The position numbers and the translations under genes were made by a program. A stretch of DNA of 62,594 nucleotides, taken from contig VGAJ01000005.1 of NCBI GenBank assembly GCA_016870795.1, positions 1-62,594 on the forward strand. Reading direction: 5' to 3'. The stretch is from Actinomycetota bacterium. Its GTDB lineage: Bacteria > Actinomycetota > Actinomycetes > Nanopelagicales > Nanopelagicaceae. Below the pieces are notes generated by a model. The model made no database searches and was not told the origin of the DNA. It saw only the letters and a program-made list of their open reading frames with translations. Position 1 is the stretch's first letter. Every line of letters begins with the position of its first letter. Below are positions 29,217 to 39,265 of the stretch, piece after piece.

Positions 29217-31445
29217 ATGGCAGCGCTTAATGAAGATAAATTGTTAGCCGGGTTAAACCCGCAGCAAGCAGCAGCTGTCACCCACTCTGGAACGCCACTA
29301 CTTGTTGTTGCTGGAGCAGGCTCTGGAAAGACTCGGGTATTAACTAGTCGCATCGCATATTTGATGGCAGCAAGGGGCGTTGATCCGCACGAGATCTTAG
29401 CCATTACCTTTACCAATAAAGCAGCTGGTGAGATGAAAGAACGCGTTGCGCAATTGGTTGGAAATCGCGCCAAGATAATCTGGGTTTCAACATTTCACTC
29501 AGCATCGGTGAGAATCCTTCGCCAGGAGGCTGGAAGGCTGGGATATAAATCAACGTTTTCTATCTATGATCAAGCAGATTCGCTGCGTTTAATTACTCTC
29601 GTGATGAGAGATCTAAATCTAGATCCTAAAAGATATAACCCTAGAGGAGTTGCATCGGTAATTTCTGGGGCAAAGAATGATTTATTGGGCCCGAGTGATT
29701 ATAGAAATGCCACCCAAAATAGCTTTGAAGAGATTGTTGCTGAGATCTATGCGATTTATCAGGCCAGGTTAACAAGTGCTAATGCGATGGACTTTGATGA
29801 CCTAATTATAAAAACTGTTGATTTACTTCAGAAGTTTCCAGAGGCTAGATCGCGTTATCGCCATCGCTTTAAGCATATTTTGGTTGATGAGTATCAAGAT
29901 ACTAATCATGCTCAATACATCTTAATTAGAGAGCTAGTTGGAAGTGATAGAGAGGGAATTCCTGCAGCTGAGCTCTGCGTAGTTGGCGATGCTGACCAAT
30001 CAATTTATGGCTTTAGAGGGGCAACAATTAGAAACATCATGGCATTTGAAGAGGATTATCCTGATGCCCAGACAATTTTGCTGGAACAAAACTATCGCTC
30101 AACTCAGAATATTTTAAGCGCTGCTAATGCCGTTATCTCACTTAATGAAGCGCGCAAAGAGAAGAACCTCTGGTCTGATGCAGGAAGTGGAGCAAAGCTA
30201 ACGGGCTTTGTTGGCGAGAATGAACATCATGAAGCTGAGTACATAAGAGATGAACTCTTTAGATTAGAGAGAGAAGGTCTTTCAAACTTTGGTCAGAGCG
30301 CTATTTTTTATAGGACAAATGCCCAATCACGCGTTTTTGAAGAGGTCTTTATGCGCGCCACTATTCCTTACAAAGTTGTAGGAGGAGTGCGCTTTTATGA
30401 ACGCAAGGAAGTAAAGGATTTACTTGCCTATCTTCGAGTATTGGTAAACCCTGATGATGAGGTAAGCATGCGAAGAATCATCAATACTCCAAAGCGCGGC
30501 CTTGGCGATAGGGCCCTTGAAGCTATCGATGATTATGCAAAGACTGAAGGTATTACTTTCTGGCAAGGCTTAAATAGAGCAAGCGCTGCTGGCCTTGGAG
30601 CAAAGGCATCATCTGCTGTCGCTGAATTTGTTGCGATGATTGCAGCTCTTCAAGTATTAGTTGAAGCCAATCGACCACCAGCAATCATTGCTGCTGCAGT
30701 TCTTGAGCAATCAGGGTTATTAGATGAGCTCCGTGATAGCCATGATCCACAAGATGAGGTGCGAATTGAAAATCTTGAAGAGTTAGTAGCAGTTGCTGAG
30801 GAGTATCAAGAGCGAGAAGTTGATGAAGGTCAAGAAATCTCACTTGCTGGTTTTTTAGAAGATGTGGCATTAGTTGCAGATGCAGATGAGATTCCAGAGG
30901 GTGAAGATCATGGCGGTGTTGTAACTCTTATGACGCTACACACCGCTAAAGGCTTGGAATTTCCAACTGTATTTCTCACTGGAATGGAGGAAGGAATTTT
31001 TCCTCACTCAAGGACGCTAGGTGAGAAGAAGGAGTTAGAGGAGGAGAGAAGACTGGCATACGTTGGTCTAACAAGAGCTAGAGAAAGGCTCTATCTCTCA
31101 AGGGCGGAATATCGCTCATCTTGGGGAGCGCCCAATTACAACCCTCCTTCAAGATTCTTAGATGAAATTCCTGATTCCTTAATTGATTGGAATAAAAGTG
31201 AGAGTGGATATATCTCATCTCCTATGACGAAACGAAAATATGCACCAAGTGCGCTACCAAAAGCAGCGATTAAGTCAAATACCTTGCAACTAAATATTGG
31301 TGATCGAGTAAGCCATGACACATTTGGGCTTGGCACTGTGATTGCGCTCTCAGGTGAGGCAGAGAAAGCAGAGGCCACAATAAATTTTGGTAGCTATGGA
31401 GATAAGCGATTGTTGCTCCGATATGCCCCAGTAGATAAGTTATGA
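29217..31445 (+). CDS. pcrA: ATP-dependent DNA helicase PcrA/UvrD
   Basis: About 742 residues, superfamily 1A 3'-5' helicase for nucleotide-excision repair and replication-fork clearing. Motifs in order: NPQQAAAVTH (Q motif), VVAGAGSGKTRVL (Walker A), AITFTNKAAGEM, HILVDEYQDTNHAQY (Walker B), GDADQSIYGFRGA, LEQNYRS, VVTLMTLHTAKGLEFPTVFL and VGLTRARERL. The C-terminal Tudor-like domain (IGDRVSHDTFGLGTV), typical of PcrA, is present. I start at 29217 because the upstream in-frame TTG lies inside the PIG-L gene and the -10 spacing supports this ATG. pcrA upstream of sucCD is conserved in mycobacteria. Confidence 0.95.
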   Translation: MAALNEDKLLAGLNPQQAAAVTHSGTPLLVVAGAGSGKTRVLTSRIAYLMAARGVDPHEILAITFTNKAAGEMKERVAQLVGNRAKIIWVSTFHSASVRILRQEAGRLGYKSTFSIYDQADSLRLITLVMRDLNLDPKRYNPRGVASVISGAKNDLLGPSDYRNATQNSFEEIVAEIYAIYQARLTSANAMDFDDLIIKTVDLLQKFPEARSRYRHRFKHILVDEYQDTNHAQYILIRELVGSDREGIPAAELCVVGDADQSIYGFRGATIRNIMAFEEDYPDAQTILLEQNYRSTQNILSAANAVISLNEARKEKNLWSDAGSGAKLTGFVGENEHHEAEYIRDELFRLEREGLSNFGQSAIFYRTNAQSRVFEEVFMRATIPYKVVGGVRFYERKEVKDLLAYLRVLVNPDDEVSMRRIINTPKRGLGDRALEAIDDYAKTEGITFWQGLNRASAAGLGAKASSAVAEFVAMIAALQVLVEANRPPAIIAAAVLEQSGLLDELRDSHDPQDEVRIENLEELVAVAEEYQEREVDEGQEISLAGFLEDVALVADADEIPEGEDHGGVVTLMTLHTAKGLEFPTVFLTGMEEGIFPHSRTLGEKKELEEERRLAYVGLTRARERLYLSRAEYRSSWGAPNYNPPSRFLDEIPDSLIDWNKSESGYISSPMTKRKYAPSALPKAAIKSNTLQLNIGDRVSHDTFGLGTVIALSGEAEKAEATINFGSYGDKRLLLRYAPVDKL

Positions 31446-31448
31446 CCC

Positions 31449-32612
31449 GTGGACCTCTTTGAATATCAAGCCCGTGATCTATTTGAGGCCAACTCAATCC
31501 CAGTTTTAAAAGCAAAAGTTGCCACAACTGCTGTCCAAGCAAGAGATGCAGCGCAGGAAATAGGCGGGAAAGTCGTAGTCAAAGCTCAAGTAAAAGTTGG
31601 TGGGCGCGGCAAAGCTGGTGGGGTAAAGCTTGCTGAAAATGGCGATGATGCTTTTGTAAAAGCAGAAGCAATTCTTGGCATGGATATCAAGGGCCACATC
31701 GTAAAGAAAGTCATGATTGCTGCCGCTGCTCCAATCGAGAGTGAGTATTACCTAGCAATTCTTCTTGATCGCTCTAACCGTTCTTTTTTGGTGATGGCAT
31801 CGGTTGCAGGCGGTATGGATATTGAAGAAGTTGCACATAAAACTCCAGACAAATTAGCAAAAGTTCATATTGATCCCAATGAGGGAATTAGCCAAGAAAA
31901 AGCTTTAGCGATAGTGCGACAAGGTGGATTTGGTAGCGATGTTGAAAACCAAGTTGCTGATGTATTAGTAACCCTTTGGAAGACTTTTCAAAGCTCTGAT
32001 GCCACTTTGGTTGAGGTTAATCCTTTAGTGAAAACTGTTGATGGCAGAGTAATTGCCCTTGATGGAAAGGTCACACTTGATGACAATGCAGCTTTCCGTC
32101 ATCCTGAATTTGAAGCCCTGATTGATCATGAGGCAGCCGATCCACTTGAAGCACTGGCAAAAGAGCGCGATCTAAATTATGTAAAGCTCCAAGGCGAGGT
32201 TGGCGTCATTGGAAATGGCGCAGGACTTGTGATGAGCACTCTTGATGTCGTGGCATATGCAGGCGAGAGGTTTGGCGGAGTAAAACCAGCGAATTTCCTT
32301 GATATTGGCGGGGGAGCATCAGCTCAAGTAATGGCAGATGGCCTCTCAATCATTCTTGGAGACAAAGATGTTAAATCAGTTTTCGTAAATGTTTTTGGCG
32401 GTATTACCTCATGTGACGCAGTAGCTAATGGAATTATACAAGCTCTTGAAATGCTTGGCGATAAAGCAAGTAAACCGATAGTAGTTCGACTCGATGGCAA
32501 TAATGTTATTGAAGGAAGAGCAATTCTAAACAAAGCAAATCACCCTTTGATTCAGCAGGTTGATAGCATGGATGGAGCAGCTGCAAGAGCTGCAGAGTTG
32601 GCAGCTAAATAA
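31449..32612 (+). CDS. sucC: Succinate--CoA ligase (ADP-forming) subunit beta
   Basis: A 387-residue ATP-grasp subunit of the TCA-cycle enzyme. Features are the opening [42 protein letters not shown] and [17 protein letters not shown]. The start is a GTG three bases after the pcrA stop. It overlaps sucD by one base, so the two subunits are made together. Confidence 0.97.
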   Translation: MDLFEYQARDLFEANSIPVLKAKVATTAVQARDAAQEIGGKVVVKAQVKVGGRGKAGGVKLAENGDDAFVKAEAILGMDIKGHIVKKVMIAAAAPIESEYYLAILLDRSNRSFLVMASVAGGMDIEEVAHKTPDKLAKVHIDPNEGISQEKALAIVRQGGFGSDVENQVADVLVTLWKTFQSSDATLVEVNPLVKTVDGRVIALDGKVTLDDNAAFRHPEFEALIDHEAADPLEALAKERDLNYVKLQGEVGVIGNGAGLVMSTLDVVAYAGERFGGVKPANFLDIGGGASAQVMADGLSIILGDKDVKSVFVNVFGGITSCDAVANGIIQALEMLGDKASKPIVVRLDGNNVIEGRAILNKANHPLIQQVDSMDGAAARAAELAAK

Positions 32613-33493
32613 TGGCGATTTTTCTAACTGAGAAAACAAAAGTCATTGTTCAGGGAATTACTGGCTCTGAAGGAAGTAAGCACACCAGAAGAATGATTTT
32701 AAGTGGAACCAACATTGTTGGTGGCGTAACTCCTGGTAAGGGTGGGCAGGTAGTTGAGATTGAAGGAAAATCTCTTCCAGTATTTAATTCAGTAAAAGAG
32801 GCAATTGCTGCAACTGGCGCCGATGCCTCAGTAATTTTTGTGCCGCCAAAATTTGCCAAGAGCGCGGTAATTGATGCAATAGATGCTCACCTGCCTTTAA
32901 TTGTGGTCATAACTGAGGGAATACCAGTTCATGACACGGCAAGTTTTCATGCTCATAGCCTCAAGGTTGGCAAGTCACGAATCATCGGCCCTAATTGCCC
33001 AGGTTTAATTAGCCCAGGTAAATCTAATATCGGAATTACGCCAGCTGATATCACAGGCCCTGGAAGTATTGGTCTGGTTTCAAAGTCAGGAACTCTCACT
33101 TATCAGATGATGTATGAACTACGAGACATTGGTTTTACAACTGCTGTTGGAATTGGTGGAGATCCAATTGTTGGCACAACACATATAGATTGCTTAAGAG
33201 CTTTTCAAGATGATCCAGAGACTAAGGCAATTGTGATGATTGGTGAGATTGGCGGGGATGCTGAAGAGAGAGCGGCAGCATTTATAAAAGAGTATGTGAC
33301 AAAACCGGTAGTTGGATATGTTGCAGGCTTCACCGCACCTGAAGGAAAAACTATGGGACATGCAGGGGCTATTGTCTCCGGCTCCTCGGGAACAGCAGAG
33401 GCAAAGAAAGTGGCGCTAGAGGCAGCTGGGGTTAAAGTTGGAAAGACACCAAGTCAGACTGCAGAACTGCTCCGAGCAATCCTTAAAGGATAA
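32612..33493 (+). CDS. sucD: Succinate--CoA ligase (ADP-forming) subunit alpha
   Basis: A 293-residue CoA-binding subunit. The [12 protein letters not shown] and [10 protein letters not shown] segments bind CoA, and [17 protein letters not shown] contains the histidine that is phosphorylated during catalysis (in TMGHAGAI). It forms the classical pair with sucC. Confidence 0.97.
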   Translation: MAIFLTEKTKVIVQGITGSEGSKHTRRMILSGTNIVGGVTPGKGGQVVEIEGKSLPVFNSVKEAIAATGADASVIFVPPKFAKSAVIDAIDAHLPLIVVITEGIPVHDTASFHAHSLKVGKSRIIGPNCPGLISPGKSNIGITPADITGPGSIGLVSKSGTLTYQMMYELRDIGFTTAVGIGGDPIVGTTHIDCLRAFQDDPETKAIVMIGEIGGDAEERAAAFIKEYVTKPVVGYVAGFTAPEGKTMGHAGAIVSGSSGTAEAKKVALEAAGVKVGKTPSQTAELLRAILKG

Positions 33494-33507
33494 GCAAGAA
33501 TAAAGAG

Positions 33508-34647
33508 ATGTTGCCACTGCTGAAAGTTGCTTTCGGCCAAGGCGTTAGAGGCATAACTTTAATTCTTCTTCCGCTGGCCTTTATCTCACTTATTACCTGG
33601 GCAACAGCTGGAAGTTCTACTGGAAATACTGCAGATCCAATGCGCGCTGCAATCTGGTTTTTTCTTATTGCCCACCACATTCCACTGGATCTATCACTTT
33701 CAAATGAAACTATCTCTGGTCGCTTAACTTTCTTTCCAATCGGAGCTTTGATAATTCCATTTCTTGTGATTAAAAATTCCTTGCTCCGAATGAGCGAAAG
33801 GCTTGGCTCAAATAGATCAAGTGATAAGAGAGCTCAAATATTGGCACTTTCCTTTGCTTATAGCCTTTTAGGAACTCTGCTTTCACTTGCCTCGCTTGGA
33901 AGCACAGTAAAGGCGCCCTTCTACATGGTCTTTCCAATTCTTTTTATTGTGTCAACAGTTTCAGGATTCATTGCAAGCAATCTTCTTCCTGATCATGGTA
34001 TTCAATTTCCCTGGCAGCGCGCTCTTAAATTAGCAACACTTCTTTTATTGGCTCTAATTGGATTTGCTGGATTAGTTTTTAGCTTCTCACTCATTTGGCA
34101 CTTTGATACTGTACTTGACTTAACAAGAGTTATTGAGCCTGGTGTCTTTGGTGGGTTGGCATTCTTATTTATTCAAATTCTTTACTTGCCAAACTTCTTT
34201 ATCTCAACTCTTAGCTACATTGCTGGAAGTGGAGTAGTAATAGGCAATGGGACTTGGTTAAATCCTTTTGTACATCGCCTTGATGAAATTCCAGCAATCT
34301 CACTACTTGGTGGATTGCCAGTGGGTGCCCAGCCGCTATTTATATTACTGGCATTAGTTATTGTTGGACTTGGAATTGTCACGGGCAAATGTGGAGTGAG
34401 TAAATACCAAGACCAGGTTGAGCTACGTAGGTTTTTTCTGGCCCTTTTTGGGTTTATTGCTGGGCTAACTTTGTTTATTGCTCGGGCATCAAGTGGCGAG
34501 CTCTTATCGCCAAATCTTGAATCAGTGGGCCCCCATTGGTATTTAATGCCCCTAGCTCTGAGCCTTGAAATTGGCCTAGGAGTGGCAATATTTCTATATA
34601 CGCCAGTAGTTATTTCGAAGGTGCGAAACTTTAGGGCCGCGAAATAG
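33508..34647 (+). CDS. perM: DUF6350 membrane protein, PerM-like
   Basis: A 379-residue polytopic protein with about nine or ten hydrophobic segments and few charged residues. The N-terminal LLKVAFGQGVRGITLILLPL and the FFPIGALIIPF region fit the actinobacterial DUF6350 family. In Mycobacterium tuberculosis the sucCD-linked member is PerM (Rv0955), needed for cell-division protein stability during chronic infection. The assignment rests strongly on synteny with sucCD. Here the next gene is folD; the purN-purH pair that often follows is not present. Confidence 0.72.
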   Translation: MLPLLKVAFGQGVRGITLILLPLAFISLITWATAGSSTGNTADPMRAAIWFFLIAHHIPLDLSLSNETISGRLTFFPIGALIIPFLVIKNSLLRMSERLGSNRSSDKRAQILALSFAYSLLGTLLSLASLGSTVKAPFYMVFPILFIVSTVSGFIASNLLPDHGIQFPWQRALKLATLLLLALIGFAGLVFSFSLIWHFDTVLDLTRVIEPGVFGGLAFLFIQILYLPNFFISTLSYIAGSGVVIGNGTWLNPFVHRLDEIPAISLLGGLPVGAQPLFILLALVIVGLGIVTGKCGVSKYQDQVELRRFFLALFGFIAGLTLFIARASSGELLSPNLESVGPHWYLMPLALSLEIGLGVAIFLYTPVVISKVRNFRAAK

Positions 34648-34664
34648 CGCTTCTTCTTTCGAAC

Positions 34665-34676
34665 TAGAATAGGGCC
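34665..34676 (+). promoter_or_regulatory. -10 element directly before folD, probably leaderless
   Basis: TAGAAT (34665-34670) ends six bases (AGGGCC) before the ATG at 34677, with no Shine-Dalgarno. No clear -35 box. Confidence 0.5.
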
Positions 34677-35513
34677 ATGGCCCAAGCAAAAGTATTAGAT
34701 GGCGTTGCAGCGGCCAAAGCTATTAGGCAAGAGGTTGCTCTGAAGGTAGCAAAGCTAAAAAATAGGCCTGGTTTAGCTACAGTACTAGTTGGAGAAGATC
34801 CTAGTTCACGCTCCTATGTAGATGGAAAACATAGAGATTGCAGCCAAGTAGGCATTAACTCAATAAGAATTGAGCTGCCACAAACTGTTAGCCAAACCGA
34901 GTTATTAAGTGAAATAGATAATCTAAATAGCTCTAAAGATTGCTCTGGTTTCATTGTTCAACTTCCACTTCCAGCTCATATTGATACCAATAAAGTTTTA
35001 AGTGCGATTAATCCAGATAAAGATGCTGATGGACTTCACCCAATAAACCTAGGCAAGTTAGTTCTTTCTCAAGGTGGGGTGATTCCTTGCACACCCAAAG
35101 CCATTGTTGAGCTTCTTGGACGAAATGAAATTTCTCTAAGCGGTAAAGAGGTCGTAATTATTGGTCGAGGCACAACTGTTGGAAGACCGTTAAGTCTTTT
35201 GCTTTCAAGCAAAGGTATCGATGCTACCGTAACAATTGTTCATAGTAAGAGTAGCGATATAAAGTCTCATACTAAGCGAGCCGATGTTGTTATAGCTGCT
35301 CTTGGAAAGGCGCACTTTCTTACCGCAAATATGGTTAAAGAAGGCGTTGTTGCAATTGATGTGGGAACTACTAGAACTTCAGAAGGTTTAGTGGGAGATA
35401 TTGATCCCGAAGTGATGAAAGTTGCGAGCGCGTTTGCTCCAATGCCAGGTGGGGTAGGGCCAATGACAAGGGCGATGTTATTGTCTAATCTATTAGCGCT
35501 ACATAAGGATTAA
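34677..35513 (+). CDS. folD: Methylenetetrahydrofolate dehydrogenase/cyclohydrolase
   Basis: A 278-residue bifunctional enzyme interconverting 5,10-methylene-THF and 10-formyl-THF. The family motifs are SRSYVDGKHRDCSQVGI (catalytic Lys in place of YxxxK: Y and K visible), GFIVQLPLPAHI, PDKDADGLHPIN and the nucleotide loop IGRGTTVGRPL with PMPGGVGPMTRAML at the end. It is followed by a DUF3017 gene and mdh, an order found in Streptomyces and relatives. Confidence 0.96.
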   Translation: MAQAKVLDGVAAAKAIRQEVALKVAKLKNRPGLATVLVGEDPSSRSYVDGKHRDCSQVGINSIRIELPQTVSQTELLSEIDNLNSSKDCSGFIVQLPLPAHIDTNKVLSAINPDKDADGLHPINLGKLVLSQGGVIPCTPKAIVELLGRNEISLSGKEVVIIGRGTTVGRPLSLLLSSKGIDATVTIVHSKSSDIKSHTKRADVVIAALGKAHFLTANMVKEGVVAIDVGTTRTSEGLVGDIDPEVMKVASAFAPMPGGVGPMTRAMLLSNLLALHKD

Positions 35514-35520
35514 AGCCAAG

Positions 35521-35733
35521 GTGAATATCAAGCAAATTTCCTATGCCCTGGCTCTTTCTGGGGTGTTAACTGGAGCGCTGCTTTCAGTGCGAATCGGAGC
35601 GCTAATTATTGCCGCTGGCTTCATTCTCTTTCTAAGCCGCGATCTTGCCTCGATACGTCCAATTGCGAAAGTGATTCCTATCGCACTAGTTATCGCGCTA
35701 ATTGCCATCGCATTGGCGCTTCCTAGAGGATAG
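35521..35733 (+). CDS. DUF3017 small membrane protein
   Basis: A 70-residue protein starting at a GTG, with two or three hydrophobic helices (IKQISYALALSGVLTGALLS, IGALIIAAGFILFL, and a C-terminal IPIALVIALIAIALAL) and a short basic loop between. Small DUF3017 proteins between folD and mdh are an actinobacterial feature; the function is unknown. The reading frame, ribosome site (AAAGCCAAG is weak) and syntenic place make it a real gene. Confidence 0.75.
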   Translation: MNIKQISYALALSGVLTGALLSVRIGALIIAAGFILFLSRDLASIRPIAKVIPIALVIALIAIALALPRG

Positions 35734-35750
35734 AAGGTAGGTTTCGCGCC

Positions 35751-36707
35751 ATGAGTAGATCTGGAAAAGTAACGGTAGTCGGAGCTGGTTTCTATGGTTC
35801 AACCACAGCGCTACGTCTTGCTGAATATGACATCTTCGAAAGCGTTGTTTTAACAGATATTTTGGATGGAAAACCCGAAGGTCTTGCCCTTGATATTAAT
35901 CAATCACGATCCATTGAAGGTTTTGAAAGTAGAGTTATTGGAGCAACAACTACTGCTGACGGCAAAGGATATGAAGCAACTGCAGGATCTGATGTAGTAA
36001 TTATTACCGCAGGACTTCCGAGAAAACCAGGAATGTCTCGAATGGATCTAATTGGTGTTAATGCAGGAATCGTTCGAGGAGTTGCAGAAAATATTGCTAA
36101 GCACTCACCAAATGCCGTCGTCATTGTTGTTTCTAATCCACTAGATGAGATGACAGCTCTTGCACAAATTGCTACTAAGTTTCCTTATCAAAGAGTTATG
36201 GGGCAAGCAGGAATGCTTGATACTGCTCGCTTTACTCACTTTGTGGCAGAAAAACTCAATGTGCCAGTTGCATCAGTAAAGACCTTAACTCTAGGAAGCC
36301 ATGGCGAGACGATGGTTCCAATTCCATCTCGCTGCACAGTAGATGGCGCTGCGCTATCTACAAAGTTAAGCGATGCTGAAATTCAAGATCTAGTGACACG
36401 GACTAGAAATGGCGGGGCAGAAGTTGTCGCCCTCTTAAAGACGGGCTCTGCTTACTACGCGCCATCAGCTGCAGCTGCTCGGATGGCAAAGGCCGTAATC
36501 CAGGATTCAGGTGAGGTAATGCCAGTATGCGCTTGGGTTGATGGCCAGTACTCAATTACTGGGGTTTATCTAGGAGTTGAAGCCCAAATCGGTAGAGCTG
36601 GAATTACTAAAGTTGTCGAAAGTGATTTAACTGCGACTGAATTAGCCGAGCTCAAAGTGGCTGCTGAAGCAGTTCGCGCCAAGCAAGCAGATGTAAAAGA
36701 TCTATAA
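35751..36707 (+). CDS. mdh: Malate dehydrogenase
   Basis: A 318-residue NAD-dependent enzyme of the LDH-like MDH group. VTVVGAGFYGSTTALRL binds NAD; GLPRKPGMSRMDL contains the substrate arginines, and the catalytic His lies in GSHGETMVP. The Arg in the GLPRKPG loop marks malate rather than lactate specificity. It is followed by icd, so three TCA enzymes (sucCD, mdh, icd) lie within 6.5 kb. Confidence 0.95.
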   Translation: MSRSGKVTVVGAGFYGSTTALRLAEYDIFESVVLTDILDGKPEGLALDINQSRSIEGFESRVIGATTTADGKGYEATAGSDVVIITAGLPRKPGMSRMDLIGVNAGIVRGVAENIAKHSPNAVVIVVSNPLDEMTALAQIATKFPYQRVMGQAGMLDTARFTHFVAEKLNVPVASVKTLTLGSHGETMVPIPSRCTVDGAALSTKLSDAEIQDLVTRTRNGGAEVVALLKTGSAYYAPSAAAARMAKAVIQDSGEVMPVCAWVDGQYSITGVYLGVEAQIGRAGITKVVESDLTATELAELKVAAEAVRAKQADVKDL

Positions 36708-36739
36708 ACACCTAAACATCAAGAGAGGCAGATAGGTAG

Positions 36740-37954
36740 ATGAGCAAGATAAAGGTGCAAGGTAGCGTCGTTGAGCTTGATGGCGATGAGATGACTCGAA
36801 TCATCTGGGACTTTATTAAGAAGCAGTTGATTTTGCCTTATCTTGATATCAATTTGGAATATTACGATCTAGGTATTCAGCACCGTGATGCCACTGATGA
36901 TCAAGTAACAATTGATAGCGCCAAAGCCATCCAGAAGCATGGAGTTGGCGTTAAGTGCGCCACCATCACCCCTGATGAGGCAAGAGTAAAAGAGTTCTCA
37001 TTAAAGAAAATGTGGAAATCCCCTAATGGAACAATTCGAAATATTCTAGGTGGAGTAATTTTCCGTGAGCCAATTATTATTAAGAATGTCCCAAGGCTAG
37101 TTCCTCATTGGAGTAAACCAATTGTTATTGGTCGTCATGCCTATGGGGATCAATACCGTGCAACAGATTTTAGAGTTCCAGGCCCTGGAAAGCTCACTGT
37201 AACTTTCACGCCAGAAGATGGCTCTGCTCCAATGGAGTTTAATGTTTTTGATTTCCCATCATCCGGTGTTGCTATGGCAATGTATAACCTTGATGATTCA
37301 ATTCGTGATTTTGCCAGAGCTTCATTTAATTATGGAATTGCTCGAAAGTATCCAGTTTATCTCTCAACTAAGAACACTATTTTGAAAGCTTATGATGGAA
37401 GATTTAAAGATATCTTTGCTGAAGTTTTTGAAAAAGAGTTCAAGGCAGAGTTCGATAAGTTAGGTCTGGAATATGATCATCGTCTAATTGATGACATGGT
37501 TGCAACCTCTCTTCGCTGGGAAGGTGGCTATATTTGGGCTTGCAAGAACTATGACGGCGATGTTCAGTCAGATACCGTGGCGCAAGGCTATGGCTCACTT
37601 GGTCTTATGACTTCAGTTCTTATGTCACCAGATGGCAGAACTGTTGAGGCAGAAGCTGCCCATGGCACAGTTACTCGCCATTATCGCGATCATCAAGCTG
37701 GCAAGCCAACCTCAACCAATCCAATTGCATCAATCTTTGCTTGGACTCAAGGACTGCAACACCGTGCAAAGCTTGATAACACTCCAGAGCTAGGCAAGTT
37801 TGCTAGTTCACTTGAGAGAGTCTGTATTGAAACAGTTGAGAGTGGAAAGATGACTAAAGATCTTGCACTTTTGATTAGTAGTGATGCTCCTTGGTTAAAC
37901 ACTCAAGAGTTCCTGGCAGCAATTGATGAGAATCTGCAGAAGGAAATGAAGTAG
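36740..37954 (+). CDS. icd: NADP-dependent isocitrate dehydrogenase (dimeric type)
   Basis: A 404-residue enzyme of the eukaryote-like homodimeric subfamily [50 protein letters not shown], the [18 protein letters not shown] block, DDMVA and [12 protein letters not shown]. The 404-residue length rules out the monomeric 740-residue form often found in actinobacteria. It supplies NADPH and 2-oxoglutarate. It ends at a strong terminator. Confidence 0.95.
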   Translation: MSKIKVQGSVVELDGDEMTRIIWDFIKKQLILPYLDINLEYYDLGIQHRDATDDQVTIDSAKAIQKHGVGVKCATITPDEARVKEFSLKKMWKSPNGTIRNILGGVIFREPIIIKNVPRLVPHWSKPIVIGRHAYGDQYRATDFRVPGPGKLTVTFTPEDGSAPMEFNVFDFPSSGVAMAMYNLDDSIRDFARASFNYGIARKYPVYLSTKNTILKAYDGRFKDIFAEVFEKEFKAEFDKLGLEYDHRLIDDMVATSLRWEGGYIWACKNYDGDVQSDTVAQGYGSLGLMTSVLMSPDGRTVEAEAAHGTVTRHYRDHQAGKPTSTNPIASIFAWTQGLQHRAKLDNTPELGKFASSLERVCIETVESGKMTKDLALLISSDAPWLNTQEFLAAIDENLQKEMK

Positions 37955-37970
37955 GAAAACATTAGGAAAT

Positions 37971-38000
37971 AAAAAAGCCCCCGATTATGGGGGCTTTTTT
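37971..38000. terminator. Bidirectional terminator between icd and msiK
   Basis: A perfect 12-base-pair stem (37971-37982 with 37989-38000), A6-GCCCCC on one side and GGGGGC-T6 on the other with a GATTAT loop. It has a T run in both directions, fitting the convergent genes around it. Confidence 0.95.
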
Positions 38001-38012
38001 AATGCGTTTTAA

Positions 38013-39095
38013 CTACTTAATGCGCTTGCCATCTGCAGTGCTAAATAGATGGACAGCCTCAGCTTTAGCTGTAACGGTGACAGTTTGTCCTGGCTTTGGA
38101 GGACTCTTTGGGTCCCAACGAAGAATTATTTGGGCTCCTTCATCGCTAGCGTTAGCAAACTTCACATTTGAATCAGCTGGCTTGCCATAGACGAATGCAT
38201 CTGCGCCAAGTTCTTCAACAACTTCAACAACAACATCAAAGCCCTTGCTTGATGAGCTAAATCCTTCTGGGCGGATACCAACAGTGACTGAAGCGCCTGC
38301 AGATGATGGAACATCTACATCGAGGCCTCCAAGCTTTGCCTTACCGCCAGATACTGGAACCGTTAGTAGGTTCATAGCAGGTGAGCCAATAAAGCCTGCA
38401 ACGAAAGCATTTGCTGGGTTGTCATAGAGATTTCTTGGTGTATCTACTTGCTGCAAGAGTCCATCTTTAAGAACTGCTACGCGATCACCCATGGTCATAG
38501 CCTCTACCTGGTCATGCGTGACATAGACAGTAGTAATTCCAAGGCGGCGCTGTAGCGCTGCGATCTGGGTACGAGTTGCAACACGAAGTTTCGCATCTAA
38601 GTTTGAAAGAGGTTCATCCATTAAGAAGACCTGAGGTTCGCGAACAATCGCGCGACCCATAGCAACTCTCTGACGCTGACCACCTGATAGCGCCTTTGGC
38701 TTACGCTCTAGATATGGTTCAAGATCTAATAGTTTTGCTGCATCTAAAACGCGGCGTTCACGTTCTTCTTTAGCAACGCCAGCAATTTTAAGTGCAAAGC
38801 CCATATTTTCAGCAACTGTCATATGAGGATAGAGCGCATATGACTGGAAGACCATTGCGATATCGCGGTCTTTTGGAGCGACATTTGTTACTTCCCGATC
38901 TCCGATATAAATTGCGCCGTTATCAATTTCTTCTAATCCGGCAAGCATTCGAAGTGATGTTGATTTTCCACATCCTGAAGGTCCTACTAAAACCAAAAAC
39001 TCACCATCATTGACGGTGAGATTTAATTTATCGACTGCAGGAGCGCTTGTTCCAGGATAGATGCGTGATGCATCTTTAAATACAACTGATGCCAT
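38013..39095 (-). CDS. msiK: Sugar ABC transporter ATPase, MsiK/UgpC type
   Basis: A 360-residue ATPase: Walker [11 protein letters not shown]-loop [16 protein letters not shown], signature [14 protein letters not shown], Walker [17 protein letters not shown], followed by TOBE/OB domains that carry regulation in this class. No permease or binding-protein gene is next to it. In Streptomyces one such ATPase, MsiK, powers many sugar importers, so a shared role is likely here. Start preceded by AGGAAGAGAG. The gene is divergent from corC. Confidence 0.88.
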   Translation of the reverse strand: MASVVFKDASRIYPGTSAPAVDKLNLTVNDGEFLVLVGPSGCGKSTSLRMLAGLEEIDNGAIYIGDREVTNVAPKDRDIAMVFQSYALYPHMTVAENMGFALKIAGVAKEERERRVLDAAKLLDLEPYLERKPKALSGGQRQRVAMGRAIVREPQVFLMDEPLSNLDAKLRVATRTQIAALQRRLGITTVYVTHDQVEAMTMGDRVAVLKDGLLQQVDTPRNLYDNPANAFVAGFIGSPAMNLLTVPVSGGKAKLGGLDVDVPSSAGASVTVGIRPEGFSSSSKGFDVVVEVVEELGADAFVYGKPADSNVKFANASDEGAQIILRWDPKSPPKPGQTVTVTAKAEAVHLFSTADGKRIK

Positions 39096-39117
39096 TTCTT
39101 TTTCTCTCTTCCTTCTC

Positions 39118-39135
39118 CGGGCAGGTACGTGCCCG
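39118..39135. repeat. Inverted repeat in the msiK leader
   Basis: CGGGCA and TGCCCG separated by six bases, in the 170-base region upstream of msiK, about 23 bases before its start. It could be a leader hairpin or an operator for a sugar regulator; I saw no other repeat of it in this region. Confidence 0.35.
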
Positions 39136-39265
39136 ACGATCCGTTGGATGAAGCAAGTCCACTTATGTGGCTGGGCGAAGAGTAGCGCCGAGTTGAGCGT
39201 GGGGAAAGGGGTGGTCAGGCGTGATTTAGCCTCAAAGGCGGTAGGTCTTATACCCTAGAGCCCTA

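Noticed and set aside
34215-34685. 156-codon open frame antisense to the perM-like gene and folD start
   Set aside because: Shadow frame over a membrane-protein gene; low-complexity composition and no family features.
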